Assembly (NCBI GenBank): GCA_902524535.1
Contig: CABZDR010000002.1
Location: forward strand, 124,001 to 188,000
Reading direction: 5' to 3'
Source of the DNA: an uncultured Pelagibacteraceae bacterium
GTDB taxonomy: Bacteria; Pseudomonadota; Alphaproteobacteria; Pelagibacterales; Pelagibacteraceae
Length of the DNA stretch: 64,000 nt
Shown here: piece after piece, positions 54,850-63,199 of the stretch
Numbering within the stretch: position 1 is the first letter of the stretch
How the letters are laid out: each line of letters begins with the position of its first letter
The notes under the pieces: generated by a model
Seen by the model: the letters and a program-made list of their open reading frames with translations, nothing else
What the model was told of the DNA's origin: nothing
Database searches by the model: none
Position numbers and translations under genes: made by a program

Positions 54850-55589
54850 TATTGTGCTCCTAGGTAAGCGTCAATTACTCGCTTATCATTTTTAATTTCA
54901 TCTGGCGTGCCATTAGCAAGCATTTTACCATGAGCTAAACAAAAAATATTTTCTGCTAATTGCATAATTACTCTCATATTATGTTCAATGACCAATAACG
55001 TAATTCCAAAGTCTTGGTTTACTTTAATTAATCTATCAATAATTCCATTTATCAATGTTGGATTTATCCCTGCCGTTGGTTCATCCAATAAAAGCATTTC
55101 CGGCTCATTCATTAAAGCCATAGCAAGTTCTAATAATTTTTGTTGGCCAAATGATAAGTCCCCAGCCCTTAATTTTCTTTTTTGATATAATCCAACAAAA
55201 CTTAATAGATTTTCAGCTTTTTCAGTTAGTTCTTTTGGTATTTTTGAAAAAATCTTAAAAATACTTTCATCACTACCTTTATGACTTATTAACATGTTTT
55301 CTACACAATTGAGTTTTCCATAAATTCTGGTTTGTTGAAAAGTTCTTAATAAACCTAATTTTGCAATTACCGGTACTGGTAATTCAGAAACCTCTTTACC
55401 ATTAAATTTAATGGAACCATTATCTATTGGATAAGTTCCAACTATTGAATTAAACAAAGTAGTTTTGCCAGATCCATTTGGACCTATTAAACCAACAATT
55501 TTTCCTTTCTCAACTGACATCGAAATATCAACATTAGCTTTTACTCCACCAAAAGATTTACTTACATTATTAACCTCTAAGATTGTCAT
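54849..55589 (-). CDS. ABC transporter ATP-binding protein (LivG-like)
   Basis: This 246-residue ATPase has Walker A GPNGSGKTT near 36-44, Q-loop GLLRTFQQTRIY, signature LSFGQQKLLELAMAL, with LSFG in place of LSGG as often in LivG, Walker B MLLLDEPTAGINP and H-loop VIEHNM. It overlaps the LivM-like gene by four bases and the LivF-like gene by one. Confidence 0.93.
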   Translation of the reverse strand: MTILEVNNVSKSFGGVKANVDISMSVEKGKIVGLIGPNGSGKTTLFNSIVGTYPIDNGSIKFNGKEVSELPVPVIAKLGLLRTFQQTRIYGKLNCVENMLISHKGSDESIFKIFSKIPKELTEKAENLLSFVGLYQKRKLRAGDLSFGQQKLLELAMALMNEPEMLLLDEPTAGINPTLINGIIDRLIKVNQDFGITLLVIEHNMRVIMQLAENIFCLAHGKMLANGTPDEIKNDKRVIDAYLGAQ

Positions 55590-56644
55590 TTTAATTCCAC
55601 CTGTGCTTTTCTATCTGCCTCATCTACAACTTCTCCAAATCTCTCAGGATATTTTTCTCTTAACCAACCCATAATTCCCTCTGGGAAATAAATTACAATT
55701 ACAACTATTAAAACTCCCAGTGCAACATACTGCCAACCAAGGAAGAAAGTCCAAAAGCCCTCTTTAAAAATATGAAAAACAGTTGCACCAATAATTGGCC
55801 CCCATAAAGTTCCTTTACCTCCTAAGATTGCCATAAGAACCATAAACACTCCCATTTCTCTTCCATCAAAAGCAACATCTGTAGAGTCTATATAACCAAC
55901 GAGACCTCCCATTATTCCACCAGCTAAACCACAGAAGAAAGCCGAAACCATCCAACCAATAATTTTATATTTCATTGTTTCAATACCCATCGCTTCTGCT
56001 TTGTCCTCGTTATCTCTTATAGCATTTAAAATTAATTTAAAACGAGTTGAGTAAATTGCTCTTATGGTAATAAATGCAATCACGAGTGCAAAAAAACTAC
56101 AAAAGTAAAAGAATTCACCTCTTGCCTCAAGTCCACCTACGTTTGGAAAAGGTGGGGTTGTAAATCCCTGACCTGCACCAATAATCTCGATACCTCCTGA
56201 GATTTCACCTGCTGCAACACCTAAACCTAGAGTACATATCGCAAAATAATGACCTCTTAATCCTAAAATTGAATAACCAATTAAACCTGCAACGATTGTG
56301 GGAACAACTGCTGCAACTAAAAGTCCAACTGCCATTCCTTGAAAAAATTGAGTTGGAGTGTGTACAAATGTTTTTTCCCCACCACTTTCTGTCCACTCAG
56401 CTAATGGAAAAAACATTCCAACTTGTACCGAGGCACACAGATACATTCCAAGTCCATAAAACAAAATATTACCAAAAGAATTATAGCCCATTTCACCACC
56501 TTGAATGTTCCATGTGGTTGCTAAAACTATTAATACACAAAGAATTGAAAGTTGAACTTTAAAAGCTGGAAACAAGAATGGAGCAGCTATACCAAATATT
56601 AAAATTCCAATATATAAAATTGAATTTTTATTTATCATTTTCAA
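55586..56644 (-). CDS. ABC transporter permease (LivM-like)
   Basis: This 352-residue permease has about nine spans and LivM signals: TWNIQGGEMGYNSFGNILFYG near 44-64, LGLRGHYFAICTLGLGVA near 127-144 and the ATPase loop LILNAIRDNEDKAEAMGIE near 208-226. It follows the four-cysteine secreted protein gene by three bases and overlaps livG by four. Confidence 0.92.
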   Translation of the reverse strand: MKMINKNSILYIGILIFGIAAPFLFPAFKVQLSILCVLIVLATTWNIQGGEMGYNSFGNILFYGLGMYLCASVQVGMFFPLAEWTESGGEKTFVHTPTQFFQGMAVGLLVAAVVPTIVAGLIGYSILGLRGHYFAICTLGLGVAAGEISGGIEIIGAGQGFTTPPFPNVGGLEARGEFFYFCSFFALVIAFITIRAIYSTRFKLILNAIRDNEDKAEAMGIETMKYKIIGWMVSAFFCGLAGGIMGGLVGYIDSTDVAFDGREMGVFMVLMAILGGKGTLWGPIIGATVFHIFKEGFWTFFLGWQYVALGVLIVVIVIYFPEGIMGWLREKYPERFGEVVDEADRKAQVELK

Positions 56645-56647
56645 ACA

Positions 56648-57244
56648 TCAATTAGATTTTATCTTTCTGATCTTCAAATTTGTCATAGCTCTACCTTTGC
56701 AAAACTTGTAATCATTATCTCCTAATTTTTTTCCAGTCGCATCATCAAACAATTTCCAATTAAATTTTACACAATCTTTTGGTTTTTTTCCTAAACTAAG
56801 TATTTTAAGCTCTACAGTTCTTGCTCCACGATCAGTAACTGAGAATGTCCTAGTTTCACCTTTTTTCCAAAAACCTAAAGGAAACTTGCATCCATTTTTG
56901 ATATATTTAGTTCCTGATCTTCTTTGATCATATACTCTTCCCATACACTGACCATCATTAGTAACTGTAAAAAGTTGTGTTTTTTTTACTCTACCCTCTC
57001 TATTTTTTTGCGTTCTCTTGTAAACTTTGATAATTTCCTTAGAACCTGGAGCTCTCCAATCAATAGGGCCTACAATTTTTTTTCTGCGTTTTTCACCAAA
57101 AATTTTGTCCGCAGGAGTAAATTTTATTTCGGTATCATCTCTTATCTCTCCCCCAGTAAAAAGTTCCAACGGTATAAATCTTTCATTTCCTATTGATAAA
57201 TTTGGAAATGTTAACATTAATATCATTAGCAATATTTTCTTCAT
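56648..57244 (-). CDS. Secreted four-cysteine protein of unknown function inside a Liv operon
   Basis: This 198-residue protein has a signal peptide (1-19, ending NLSIG) and is otherwise soluble, very basic and rich in beta-type sequence. Four cysteines (100, 119, 158, 182) could make two disulfides in the periplasm; the segment VTNDGQCMGRVYDQRRSG and the GCKFPLGFWKKGE turn are notable. I do not recognise a family. It overlaps the LivH-like gene by four bases and precedes LivM by three, so it is made with the importer. A periplasmic accessory role is inferred. Confidence 0.75.
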   Translation of the reverse strand: MKKILLMILMLTFPNLSIGNERFIPLELFTGGEIRDDTEIKFTPADKIFGEKRRKKIVGPIDWRAPGSKEIIKVYKRTQKNREGRVKKTQLFTVTNDGQCMGRVYDQRRSGTKYIKNGCKFPLGFWKKGETRTFSVTDRGARTVELKILSLGKKPKDCVKFNWKLFDDATGKKLGDNDYKFCKGRAMTNLKIRKIKSN

Positions 57245-58134
57245 TTTAAGTATTCCCTTTTTCTTGATAATTTAAATCTTCTATAAACTAAGATTAATAC
57301 TAATAATAAGAACACCGAACCTATTCTAAACTCAGTGCCTAAAATATAATCGGCGAATTCTTCAAAAACTCCTAGTCCCATTCCTGACATTGCTACACCA
57401 GGTAAATTTCCTAATCCTGCAACAATAACAATCATAAAAGATCTAATTGTATAAGGAAGTCCCATATAAGGGTGAATTGTAAAAGTGATTGAAATTAACG
57501 CACCAGCAACACCACAGAGAGCTGCATTAATACCAAAAGTTGCTGCATAAACTTTTTCTGTATCTACACCTAAAATCTTTGCTGCTCTTGCATTTTGTGC
57601 TGTAGCTCTTATTGCACGACCAAGCTTAGATTTTTTCATGTAAATTACTAAACAAATTGCAAATAAAATACTTATAAAAGCTGAAAATATTTTTGAATTA
57701 GGTAAAACTACATTACTATCAAATAAAAATGTTGTGCCATAACCTGAATTAGCTAAAACAACATCTGCACCAAAAGCAAAGTTCATTAGCTGCATAAAAA
57801 GAATGCTTATCCCAAATGTTGCTAAAATTGATATAAATAAATCCCTATCTACAACTTTATTGATAACTAATTTATAAATTCCAATACCAACAAAATACAT
57901 TATGAATGGTGATACAATCACGCCCCAAGCAGGATGAATTCCGAAAAGATACATAAAGTAAGCGATGTATCCTCCTAATATAACTAAATCACCTTGGGCA
58001 ATATTAATGATATTCATTACTCCCCACTGCAAAGCCATTCCATATGCAATTAATGCAAATAAAACTCCTAACAAGATTCCATCCAAGCAAGCTTGTATTG
58101 TAATCATAGGGTACTGAAAAACCATGAAATCCAT
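57241..58134 (-). CDS. ABC transporter permease (LivH-like)
   Basis: This 297-residue membrane protein has about eight spans and LivH signals: LDGILLGVLFALIAYGMAL near 13-31, NIINIAQGDLVILGGYI near 36-52 and the cytoplasmic loop LGRAIRATAQNARAAKILGVD near 171-191. It is the first membrane gene after the binding-protein gene, separated from it by a terminator-like hairpin. Confidence 0.92.
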   Translation of the reverse strand: MDFMVFQYPMITIQACLDGILLGVLFALIAYGMALQWGVMNIINIAQGDLVILGGYIAYFMYLFGIHPAWGVIVSPFIMYFVGIGIYKLVINKVVDRDLFISILATFGISILFMQLMNFAFGADVVLANSGYGTTFLFDSNVVLPNSKIFSAFISILFAICLVIYMKKSKLGRAIRATAQNARAAKILGVDTEKVYAATFGINAALCGVAGALISITFTIHPYMGLPYTIRSFMIVIVAGLGNLPGVAMSGMGLGVFEEFADYILGTEFRIGSVFLLLVLILVYRRFKLSRKREYLK

Positions 58135-58151
58135 AATTTGCCTTTAAAAAA

Positions 58152-58182
58152 AAAATACCCCCTAAATTTTAGGGGGTATTTT
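58152..58182 (-). terminator. Terminator-like hairpin after the binding-protein gene
   Basis: A 13-bp stem (58152-58164 with 58170-58182, core TACCCCCTA/TAGGGGGTA) lies ten bases after the binding-protein stop. On the minus strand it is followed by a run of about ten T and then the LivH-like ATG at 58134. It is a textbook intrinsic terminator form that must be partly read through. Confidence 0.9.
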
Positions 58183-58192
58183 AAGATTTTTA

Positions 58193-59431
58193 TTATCTGT
58201 TAGACCACTTAGGAATTGGGTGTATCAACTTAGCTGAAGCCCACTTAAGTGGAGCTACAACTTTATTTTCACACTTCCCAGCGCCATCACACATTACTTG
58301 GAAAAGTACCATCGGTTTATCAACGTTTTGACCACCTGGTGCAAACTTAATATTTCCATAGAATGTTTGCATGTTAGTAGCTGCAAGAGCATCTCTTACT
58401 TTCTTTTGATCAAAAGAATTTGCTCTTTCAAATGCATCTTTGAAAACTAACAATGCTGCAGAAGATTCTGCTGATTGATATGGCGGGTCATATCCAAATT
58501 CTTTTTGGAAATCTGCCGCGTAAGTCATACCATCTTTAAAGAAGTTATCTTTATAGGTTAGTGTTTTATGCCATTGAGATGCACATAAAGCATACTGAGA
58601 GTTCTTACCATGTTGTTTTGATAATTTCGCTGCATCACAATGTGTCATTGCTAGCATTGGAACATCAACTTTCATCTCAGCAATTTGTCTGATTGCAGTC
58701 AATGCACCTTTTGTATGACCTGATACTACAAGAACATCTGGCTTCATTTGTTTTACTTTAACTAATGTAGCAGCCATATCGTTAAGTTCTTTTGGAAGCT
58801 TATCGTCTATGATGATTTCAGATCCAGTCTCTTTAGCTGCATCTAAAATACCTAATCTAACGTCTTGTGAGAATGCATCTTGTTCAAACGCTTGAGCAAT
58901 TCTTACACCTTTTCCACCATTTAGTTCAACTGCTGTTCTAATAGCTACATCAAGATATAAGTTAGCTGGAGCTAAAACTGCAAATAGATATTTGTATCCT
59001 TTTGTAAACAAAGATCTAGAAGCACCGTTTGCTTCAACCATTGGAACACCGTATTTTTCAGTTACTGGTGCAATAGCTTTAGTTAAACCAGAGCTATATG
59101 GCCCGAGCATGAACTCAACACCATCTTGTGAGATTAATCTTTCTGCTAATTGAGCCGCTCTTTTTGGGTTTGATTCATCATCATAATAAATGATCTCAAA
59201 CTTATAAGTTTTTCCACCAACTTTAACTCCACCCATACTATTAATTCTATCAACAGCCATGTTGTAGCCGTTTTGAGTATGAACACCATTAGATGAATAT
59301 TTTCCAGTTAATGAAATAGCAGCACCTAAAACAATTTTATCACCAACTACTTTTGCTAAAGAAACAACAGAAGTTGAAAGCAAAATTGCTACTGCAGAAA
59401 TAAAACTCAAGATTATTTTATTTATTTTCAT
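58193..59431 (-). CDS. Branched-chain-type ABC transporter periplasmic binding protein
   Basis: This 412-residue receptor has a signal peptide (1-27, ending VSLAKV) and the LivK-type fold: GDKIVLGAAISLTGKYSSNG near 30-49, INSMGGVKVGGKTYKFEIIYYDDESNPKRAAQ region near 69-99 and GPYSSGLTKAIAPV. It supplies ligand to the LivHMGF set that follows. A promoter and an AAAGGAAA site precede it. Confidence 0.92.
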   Translation of the reverse strand: MKINKIILSFISAVAILLSTSVVSLAKVVGDKIVLGAAISLTGKYSSNGVHTQNGYNMAVDRINSMGGVKVGGKTYKFEIIYYDDESNPKRAAQLAERLISQDGVEFMLGPYSSGLTKAIAPVTEKYGVPMVEANGASRSLFTKGYKYLFAVLAPANLYLDVAIRTAVELNGGKGVRIAQAFEQDAFSQDVRLGILDAAKETGSEIIIDDKLPKELNDMAATLVKVKQMKPDVLVVSGHTKGALTAIRQIAEMKVDVPMLAMTHCDAAKLSKQHGKNSQYALCASQWHKTLTYKDNFFKDGMTYAADFQKEFGYDPPYQSAESSAALLVFKDAFERANSFDQKKVRDALAATNMQTFYGNIKFAPGGQNVDKPMVLFQVMCDGAGKCENKVVAPLKWASAKLIHPIPKWSNR

Positions 59432-59465
59432 TTTATTTCCTTTGTTATTAATTAATTAATTCTTA

Positions 59466-59494
59466 ATTAAATAAATAATTTATAACTATTGCAA
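59466..59494 (-). promoter_or_regulatory. Promoter for the binding-protein-led operon
   Basis: On the minus strand TTGCAA (59489-59494) and TTTAAT (59466-59471) are exactly 17 bases apart, about 35 bases before the binding-protein ATG. The leader contains repeated TAAT units. It is the likely start of the long minus-strand transcript. Confidence 0.55.
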
Positions 59495-59520
59495 GAGGCA
59501 AAAGTTACTTGAGATGCATT

Positions 59521-60135
59521 CTAATATTGTTGTGTAGCAATAATAATTAAGGCAATTAAAATTAAAACACTCGCTGAGATTGTATTAATTGTTTTTGGAT
59601 TTGCTTTTATCCAAGTGATAAGTTTTTGCGCGAGCATAGCGTATGCGATCAAAGATAAAAAATCTAAAACAATATAAGTAGTAATTAAAATGATAAATTG
59701 AATTACATAATTACCATTAAAGTCGATAAATTGTGGAAATATTAAAGGAAAGAACAACCAAGCCTTAGGGCTTGTGCCTGCAACTAAAAAACCATCTTTA
59801 AAAAAGGAAAAAATACTTTTTGTACTAATTATTTTGGAATTAATATCTTTTGGTGACGTTTTATAAACATCATAAGCTAAATAAATTAAATAAATTACAC
59901 CAAGCCATTTAAAAAAATTTAAAAAATTAGGATTATCAGATAAAAAAGTTCCAATAACAAAAATTACTAAAGTTGCTTGAAATAAATTTGCAGTAATGTC
60001 TCCAAAAGCAGTCCAAATGCAATTTTTGACACCATAATTCATCGAATAAGAAACAATTACTATTCTAGGGGTACCTGGTGTTATGAATAAAAAAATTATA
60101 ATTTGTAAAAATAGGATAAAATCTAAGGGGAGCAT
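59521..60135 (-). CDS. LysE/RhtB family exporter
   Basis: This 204-residue membrane protein has about six spans and a LysE-type start (FILFLQIIIFLFITPGTPRIVIV, about 6-28), with TPGTP in place of the common TPGPN. It exports amino acids or related compounds. A terminator-like hairpin with an eight-T run lies directly before its ATG, suggesting attenuation or readthrough control. It is codirectional with the binding-protein operon but has its own intergenic space of 89 bases. Confidence 0.85.
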   Translation of the reverse strand: MLPLDFILFLQIIIFLFITPGTPRIVIVSYSMNYGVKNCIWTAFGDITANLFQATLVIFVIGTFLSDNPNFLNFFKWLGVIYLIYLAYDVYKTSPKDINSKIISTKSIFSFFKDGFLVAGTSPKAWLFFPLIFPQFIDFNGNYVIQFIILITTYIVLDFLSLIAYAMLAQKLITWIKANPKTINTISASVLILIALIIIATQQY

Positions 60136-60143
60136 AAAAAAAA

Positions 60144-60190
60144 GATAGTCCTTAAAAACCGGGAGCTAAAGATGGCTAAGAAGGACTATC
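60144..60190. promoter_or_regulatory. Attenuator-like inverted repeat
   Basis: GATAGTCCTT (60144-60153) and AAGGACTATC (60181-60190) are perfect 10-base arms with a 27-base loop. On the minus strand the stem is followed by eight T and, two bases later, the exporter ATG, so it has intrinsic-terminator form placed as an attenuator. On the plus strand the loop holds GGGAG and the ATG of a 28-residue ORF, so the same structure could hide that start. Confidence 0.6.
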
Positions 60191-60258
60191 AAATCCAAAT
60201 ATATCAGATCCTAAAAAAAATGCATTATTGTTTTTTTTCAAATATAAAGGATTTATGA
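60172..60258 (+). CDS. 28-residue upstream ORF (possible leader peptide)
   Basis: An ATG at 60172, six bases after GGGAG, opens a 28-residue frame (MAKKDYQIQIYQILKKMHY...) that ends with TGA overlapping the next gene's ATG (ATGA at 60255-60258). The first codons lie inside the inverted repeat. Good ribosome site and coupling favour translation. The peptide resembles no known family, and a leader role for the downstream gene is inferred. Confidence 0.45.
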   Translation: MAKKDYQIQIYQILKKMHYCFFSNIKDL

Positions 60259-60551
60259 AAAAAAAAGGTCACAGGCCAGTCACCCGCGTCAAAAATCCCG
60301 AGCCAAATCTTGAAAGTCCAGATTGGGTCATATGGGCCGCATGGGCAGATAGGATCACTTTTGAGGAAATTGAAAAAAAAACAGGTTACCGAGAATCTGA
60401 TGTGATTAAAATTATGAGACGGTCACTTAAACCATCCTCATTTAGATTATGGAGGAAGAGAGTAAATCAGAAAAGTATTAAACATAGAAAAAAATTTGAA
60501 TATTCTCGAAAACAAATAACTAGTAAAATTAAAAAAGGTGATTATTTATAG
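60255..60551 (+). CDS. TIGR03643/DUF2805 family protein
   Basis: I start at the ATG at 60255 (AAAGGA site), giving 98 residues; a TTG at 60228 is in frame but less likely. SPDWVIWAAWADRITFEEIEKKTG near 24-47, ESDVIKIMRRSLKPSSFRLWRKRV near 50-73 mark the TIGR03643 (DUF2805) family: a short helix-turn-helix-like, basic protein often found near photolyase-related genes in other bacteria. DNA or RNA binding is plausible; no function is firm. grx follows after three bases. Confidence 0.8.
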   Translation: MKKKGHRPVTRVKNPEPNLESPDWVIWAAWADRITFEEIEKKTGYRESDVIKIMRRSLKPSSFRLWRKRVNQKSIKHRKKFEYSRKQITSKIKKGDYL

Positions 60552-60554
60552 TTT

Positions 60555-60809
60555 ATGAAAAAAATAACAATTTATACTGGTCCAATGTGTAATTATTGTG
60601 AGGCAGCGAAAAGATTATTAACTAGAAACAATGCAACTTACACAGAAATAGATATTGCAAAAGTTGAAGGTGCAATGGACGAGATGATTAGTAAAGCTAA
60701 TGGAAAAAGAACTATTCCGCAAATATTTTTTGATGAACAACATATTGGTGGATACGATGAAGTTCGTGCATTAGAAAAAGAAAATAAGTTGCAAGCGTTA
60801 CTAAAATAA
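60555..60809 (+). CDS. grxC: Glutaredoxin (GrxC-like)
   Basis: This 84-residue cytoplasmic thiol-disulfide oxidoreductase has the active site GPMCNYC (cysteines 12 and 15), here CNYC rather than the usual CPYC, the cis-proline region RTIPQIFF near 53-60 and the glutathione-site HIGGYDEVRALE near 64-75. Length matches GrxC. It is probably cotranscribed with the TIGR03643 gene. Confidence 0.93.
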   Translation: MKKITIYTGPMCNYCEAAKRLLTRNNATYTEIDIAKVEGAMDEMISKANGKRTIPQIFFDEQHIGGYDEVRALEKENKLQALLK

Positions 60810-60818
60810 CAAATAAAC

Positions 60819-63188
60819 TTAAAAAGTTCCAGAGAGTTCTATATTAGCACCGTAATCAGAAATTCTATTAATCGAACTATAATTAGAATTAAATTTTAAG
60901 TTAAAGTTACCAATATCTTTAGCATAACTTAAATTTGCATAATTATTCATAAGAGGATCGAAATCAAAAGCAAACTGAGTATCATCCTCTTTTGATTTGC
61001 TAAATTTAATTATAAATTTTTCCTTTGTAAAAAGTGGAGCATCAGACTTGTCGTTCAATCGAATTGTCCTCTGGTAATCAGTGGATACAGTAAAACCATT
61101 TGTGTGTATTGCTTCAAACCCAATATTTGTTTTTAAATTCTGTCTTGAATATTTTCCTGAAAGAATTTCTTTATTAACAGCTGTTGCACCTACATTTTGA
61201 TATTTATAAGTAATATCATCTGTTAAATCATAAATTATTTCAATTCCGCCCATTGGCTGAAGAGATCCTTGATCAGATACATATTTTTCCATTTCGAATA
61301 AAAGACCACCTGCAAATTCCCCACTTTCAAACGTATCTTTGGCATATCTCCTATCAGTAGTAGGGCCATCAATAGTATTACTTATAAAATCAGTAAATTC
61401 AGATAATTGTGTCACTCCATAAGTAAATTTTCCAGTTGGTGTTATATTAAATTTACTGTAGGCAGTTTTGGTTCTATAATTAATTGTTCCAAAAACTTGT
61501 TTTCCATTTCTTTCACCAGATAATTCTCCTAAATACTTATTGTCAAATCTTAGAGTACTTAATCCTAAAACTCCATTTATATATTGAGTATTACTTGTTG
61601 GAACAACACCATAAATATTTAATGTTAAAGACTCTAGATCTACTTCTTGAAGAGATTTTTTGATATCAGACTCACTATTCCCATATCTTAAAGCTAAACC
61701 AAAAAATTTATTGTTTTCAAATTTTCTATCAGAACCAAATGTTAGTCCTTTGGTGTAAATATCCTTTGGTTTTTCCAAAATTGTTTCGTCATAATTTCCA
61801 ACAGAAATTTCCGCTATGCTCCATGATGACCATTTAGATTTTTTCTTTTTTTCCTTTTTTTTGGTATTGCTTACAAGAGTTGCTAAGTTATTTTTTAAAG
61901 AAGGCTCAAGTTTACTTGCCAAAGATTTTAATAAAGGATTTGGATAATTTATATTAAAATTATGACTGGTTAAATTCTCATCATCTCTATTTCTTTTAAT
62001 CCACTCAAATCTTTTAAAAATAGTATCAATATTTAAGCTGATATTCTGTTTAGCTAATTCTACTTGAGAAACAATAATTTGGCTTGCATCAGATGAACAT
62101 GAAACGATACCATAAGGACATTGAAGGTTAAATTGATGAATTTGATCTACTCTGGAACCAGGAGAAGCTAATTGCAAAATAAATAGTTTCATCCCATCAC
62201 TTGAAAAAGAAAAACCCCACGGTAATCCTGTACCCGTAGAATGGTCAGGATAAACAATCGTATGGTTTCCTAAATCAGTTGCTGTTGAAACATCAAAATT
62301 TTTACCCAAACTAAATTGATGAATTCTATTATCTGTACCGTCAGAGAGATTAGTAACTGAAATAAACATTTGACTACCATCATCATTAAATTCAATATCT
62401 CTCGCAGATAAATCTTCACCGTCAATTTCATCAACACCAATTGTAAATAAGTCTACACTGTGAATTTCCGTTGCAGATGTTAAATCAAATGCTGGTGATA
62501 ATGAAAAAGTTTTTAACGTAGGTGTATTAGTTGCTGCGTCAATAGAATATAATCTTGTACCATCTTTATTAATCGAAAAACCACCTACTGAGGAATCATC
62601 AAAATCAAATTCATGCACAAACTTTGCTGTTCTAAAATCATTAGGTATACTTAAATCAAATCTATTTACTTCAGAGCTATTACTCATTATAAAAAACATT
62701 TTACCTTTTTGTGCTATATGAATACCTCGATATTGCCCAGAGGCAGCAGCCATCCCTTGTGACACAAAATTGCTGTGATTAACTTGAAAACCATCAACAT
62801 CATCACAAGTGTGCGGTCTATCATCTGTAGGAATAGTTAATACAGTTTGTAATTCAAATGGTTCGTAAACTTTATTCATAGATAAATTGAGACTATGTTG
62901 CATAATTTTATTAACAGTAAAAACCATTGTACCATCATCGCTCCATACAACGTCTCGAGCATCTTCGGTTCGATCATTATTAAGCTCCTTATCTGTTCTT
63001 TGAGAACTAAAACAACCAGGTGCTGAAGAAGGAATTCTATGGTCTATTGCGGTAACTGTTAAAATTGCTGCTAAGGCTATTGATGAAAAATAAATTCCAA
63101 GTAAGAAAAAAAAAATATTAATACTTAAAACACCTGATTTTGAAGACCTAAAAATTTCTTTAATCTTTAATTTTTTAATAATTTTCAT
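60819..63188 (-). CDS. Large autotransporter-like outer membrane protein with beta-propeller-like passenger
   Basis: This 789-residue protein has a long, basic signal region (1-41 with a hydrophobic core at about 21-41). Residues about 50-360 show repeated SxDGTxxF and GxQMFISV units with HxFxL blades, like a WD/PQQ-type propeller passenger. A lysine-rich linker follows (about 440-455, KKKEKKKKSKW), then about 330 residues of alternating beta strands ending ELSGTF, whose terminal phenylalanine suits an outer-membrane barrel. Surface display by a type V-like route is inferred. Adhesion or binding are possible roles. Confidence 0.7.
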   Translation of the reverse strand: MKIIKKLKIKEIFRSSKSGVLSINIFFFLLGIYFSSIALAAILTVTAIDHRIPSSAPGCFSSQRTDKELNNDRTEDARDVVWSDDGTMVFTVNKIMQHSLNLSMNKVYEPFELQTVLTIPTDDRPHTCDDVDGFQVNHSNFVSQGMAAASGQYRGIHIAQKGKMFFIMSNSSEVNRFDLSIPNDFRTAKFVHEFDFDDSSVGGFSINKDGTRLYSIDAATNTPTLKTFSLSPAFDLTSATEIHSVDLFTIGVDEIDGEDLSARDIEFNDDGSQMFISVTNLSDGTDNRIHQFSLGKNFDVSTATDLGNHTIVYPDHSTGTGLPWGFSFSSDGMKLFILQLASPGSRVDQIHQFNLQCPYGIVSCSSDASQIIVSQVELAKQNISLNIDTIFKRFEWIKRNRDDENLTSHNFNINYPNPLLKSLASKLEPSLKNNLATLVSNTKKKEKKKKSKWSSWSIAEISVGNYDETILEKPKDIYTKGLTFGSDRKFENNKFFGLALRYGNSESDIKKSLQEVDLESLTLNIYGVVPTSNTQYINGVLGLSTLRFDNKYLGELSGERNGKQVFGTINYRTKTAYSKFNITPTGKFTYGVTQLSEFTDFISNTIDGPTTDRRYAKDTFESGEFAGGLLFEMEKYVSDQGSLQPMGGIEIIYDLTDDITYKYQNVGATAVNKEILSGKYSRQNLKTNIGFEAIHTNGFTVSTDYQRTIRLNDKSDAPLFTKEKFIIKFSKSKEDDTQFAFDFDPLMNNYANLSYAKDIGNFNLKFNSNYSSINRISDYGANIELSGTF

Positions 63189-63199
63189 GATGTTAAGAT

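Noticed and set aside
59440-59475. Repeated TAAT units before the receptor gene
   Set aside because: Simple AT-rich repetition within a leader; no arm or spacing suggests a specific site beyond the adjoining promoter.
60144-60190. SAM-II/SAM-V type riboswitch at the inverted repeat
   Set aside because: The stem-loop does not show the pseudoknot core sequences I know for those classes, so I report only an attenuator-like hairpin.
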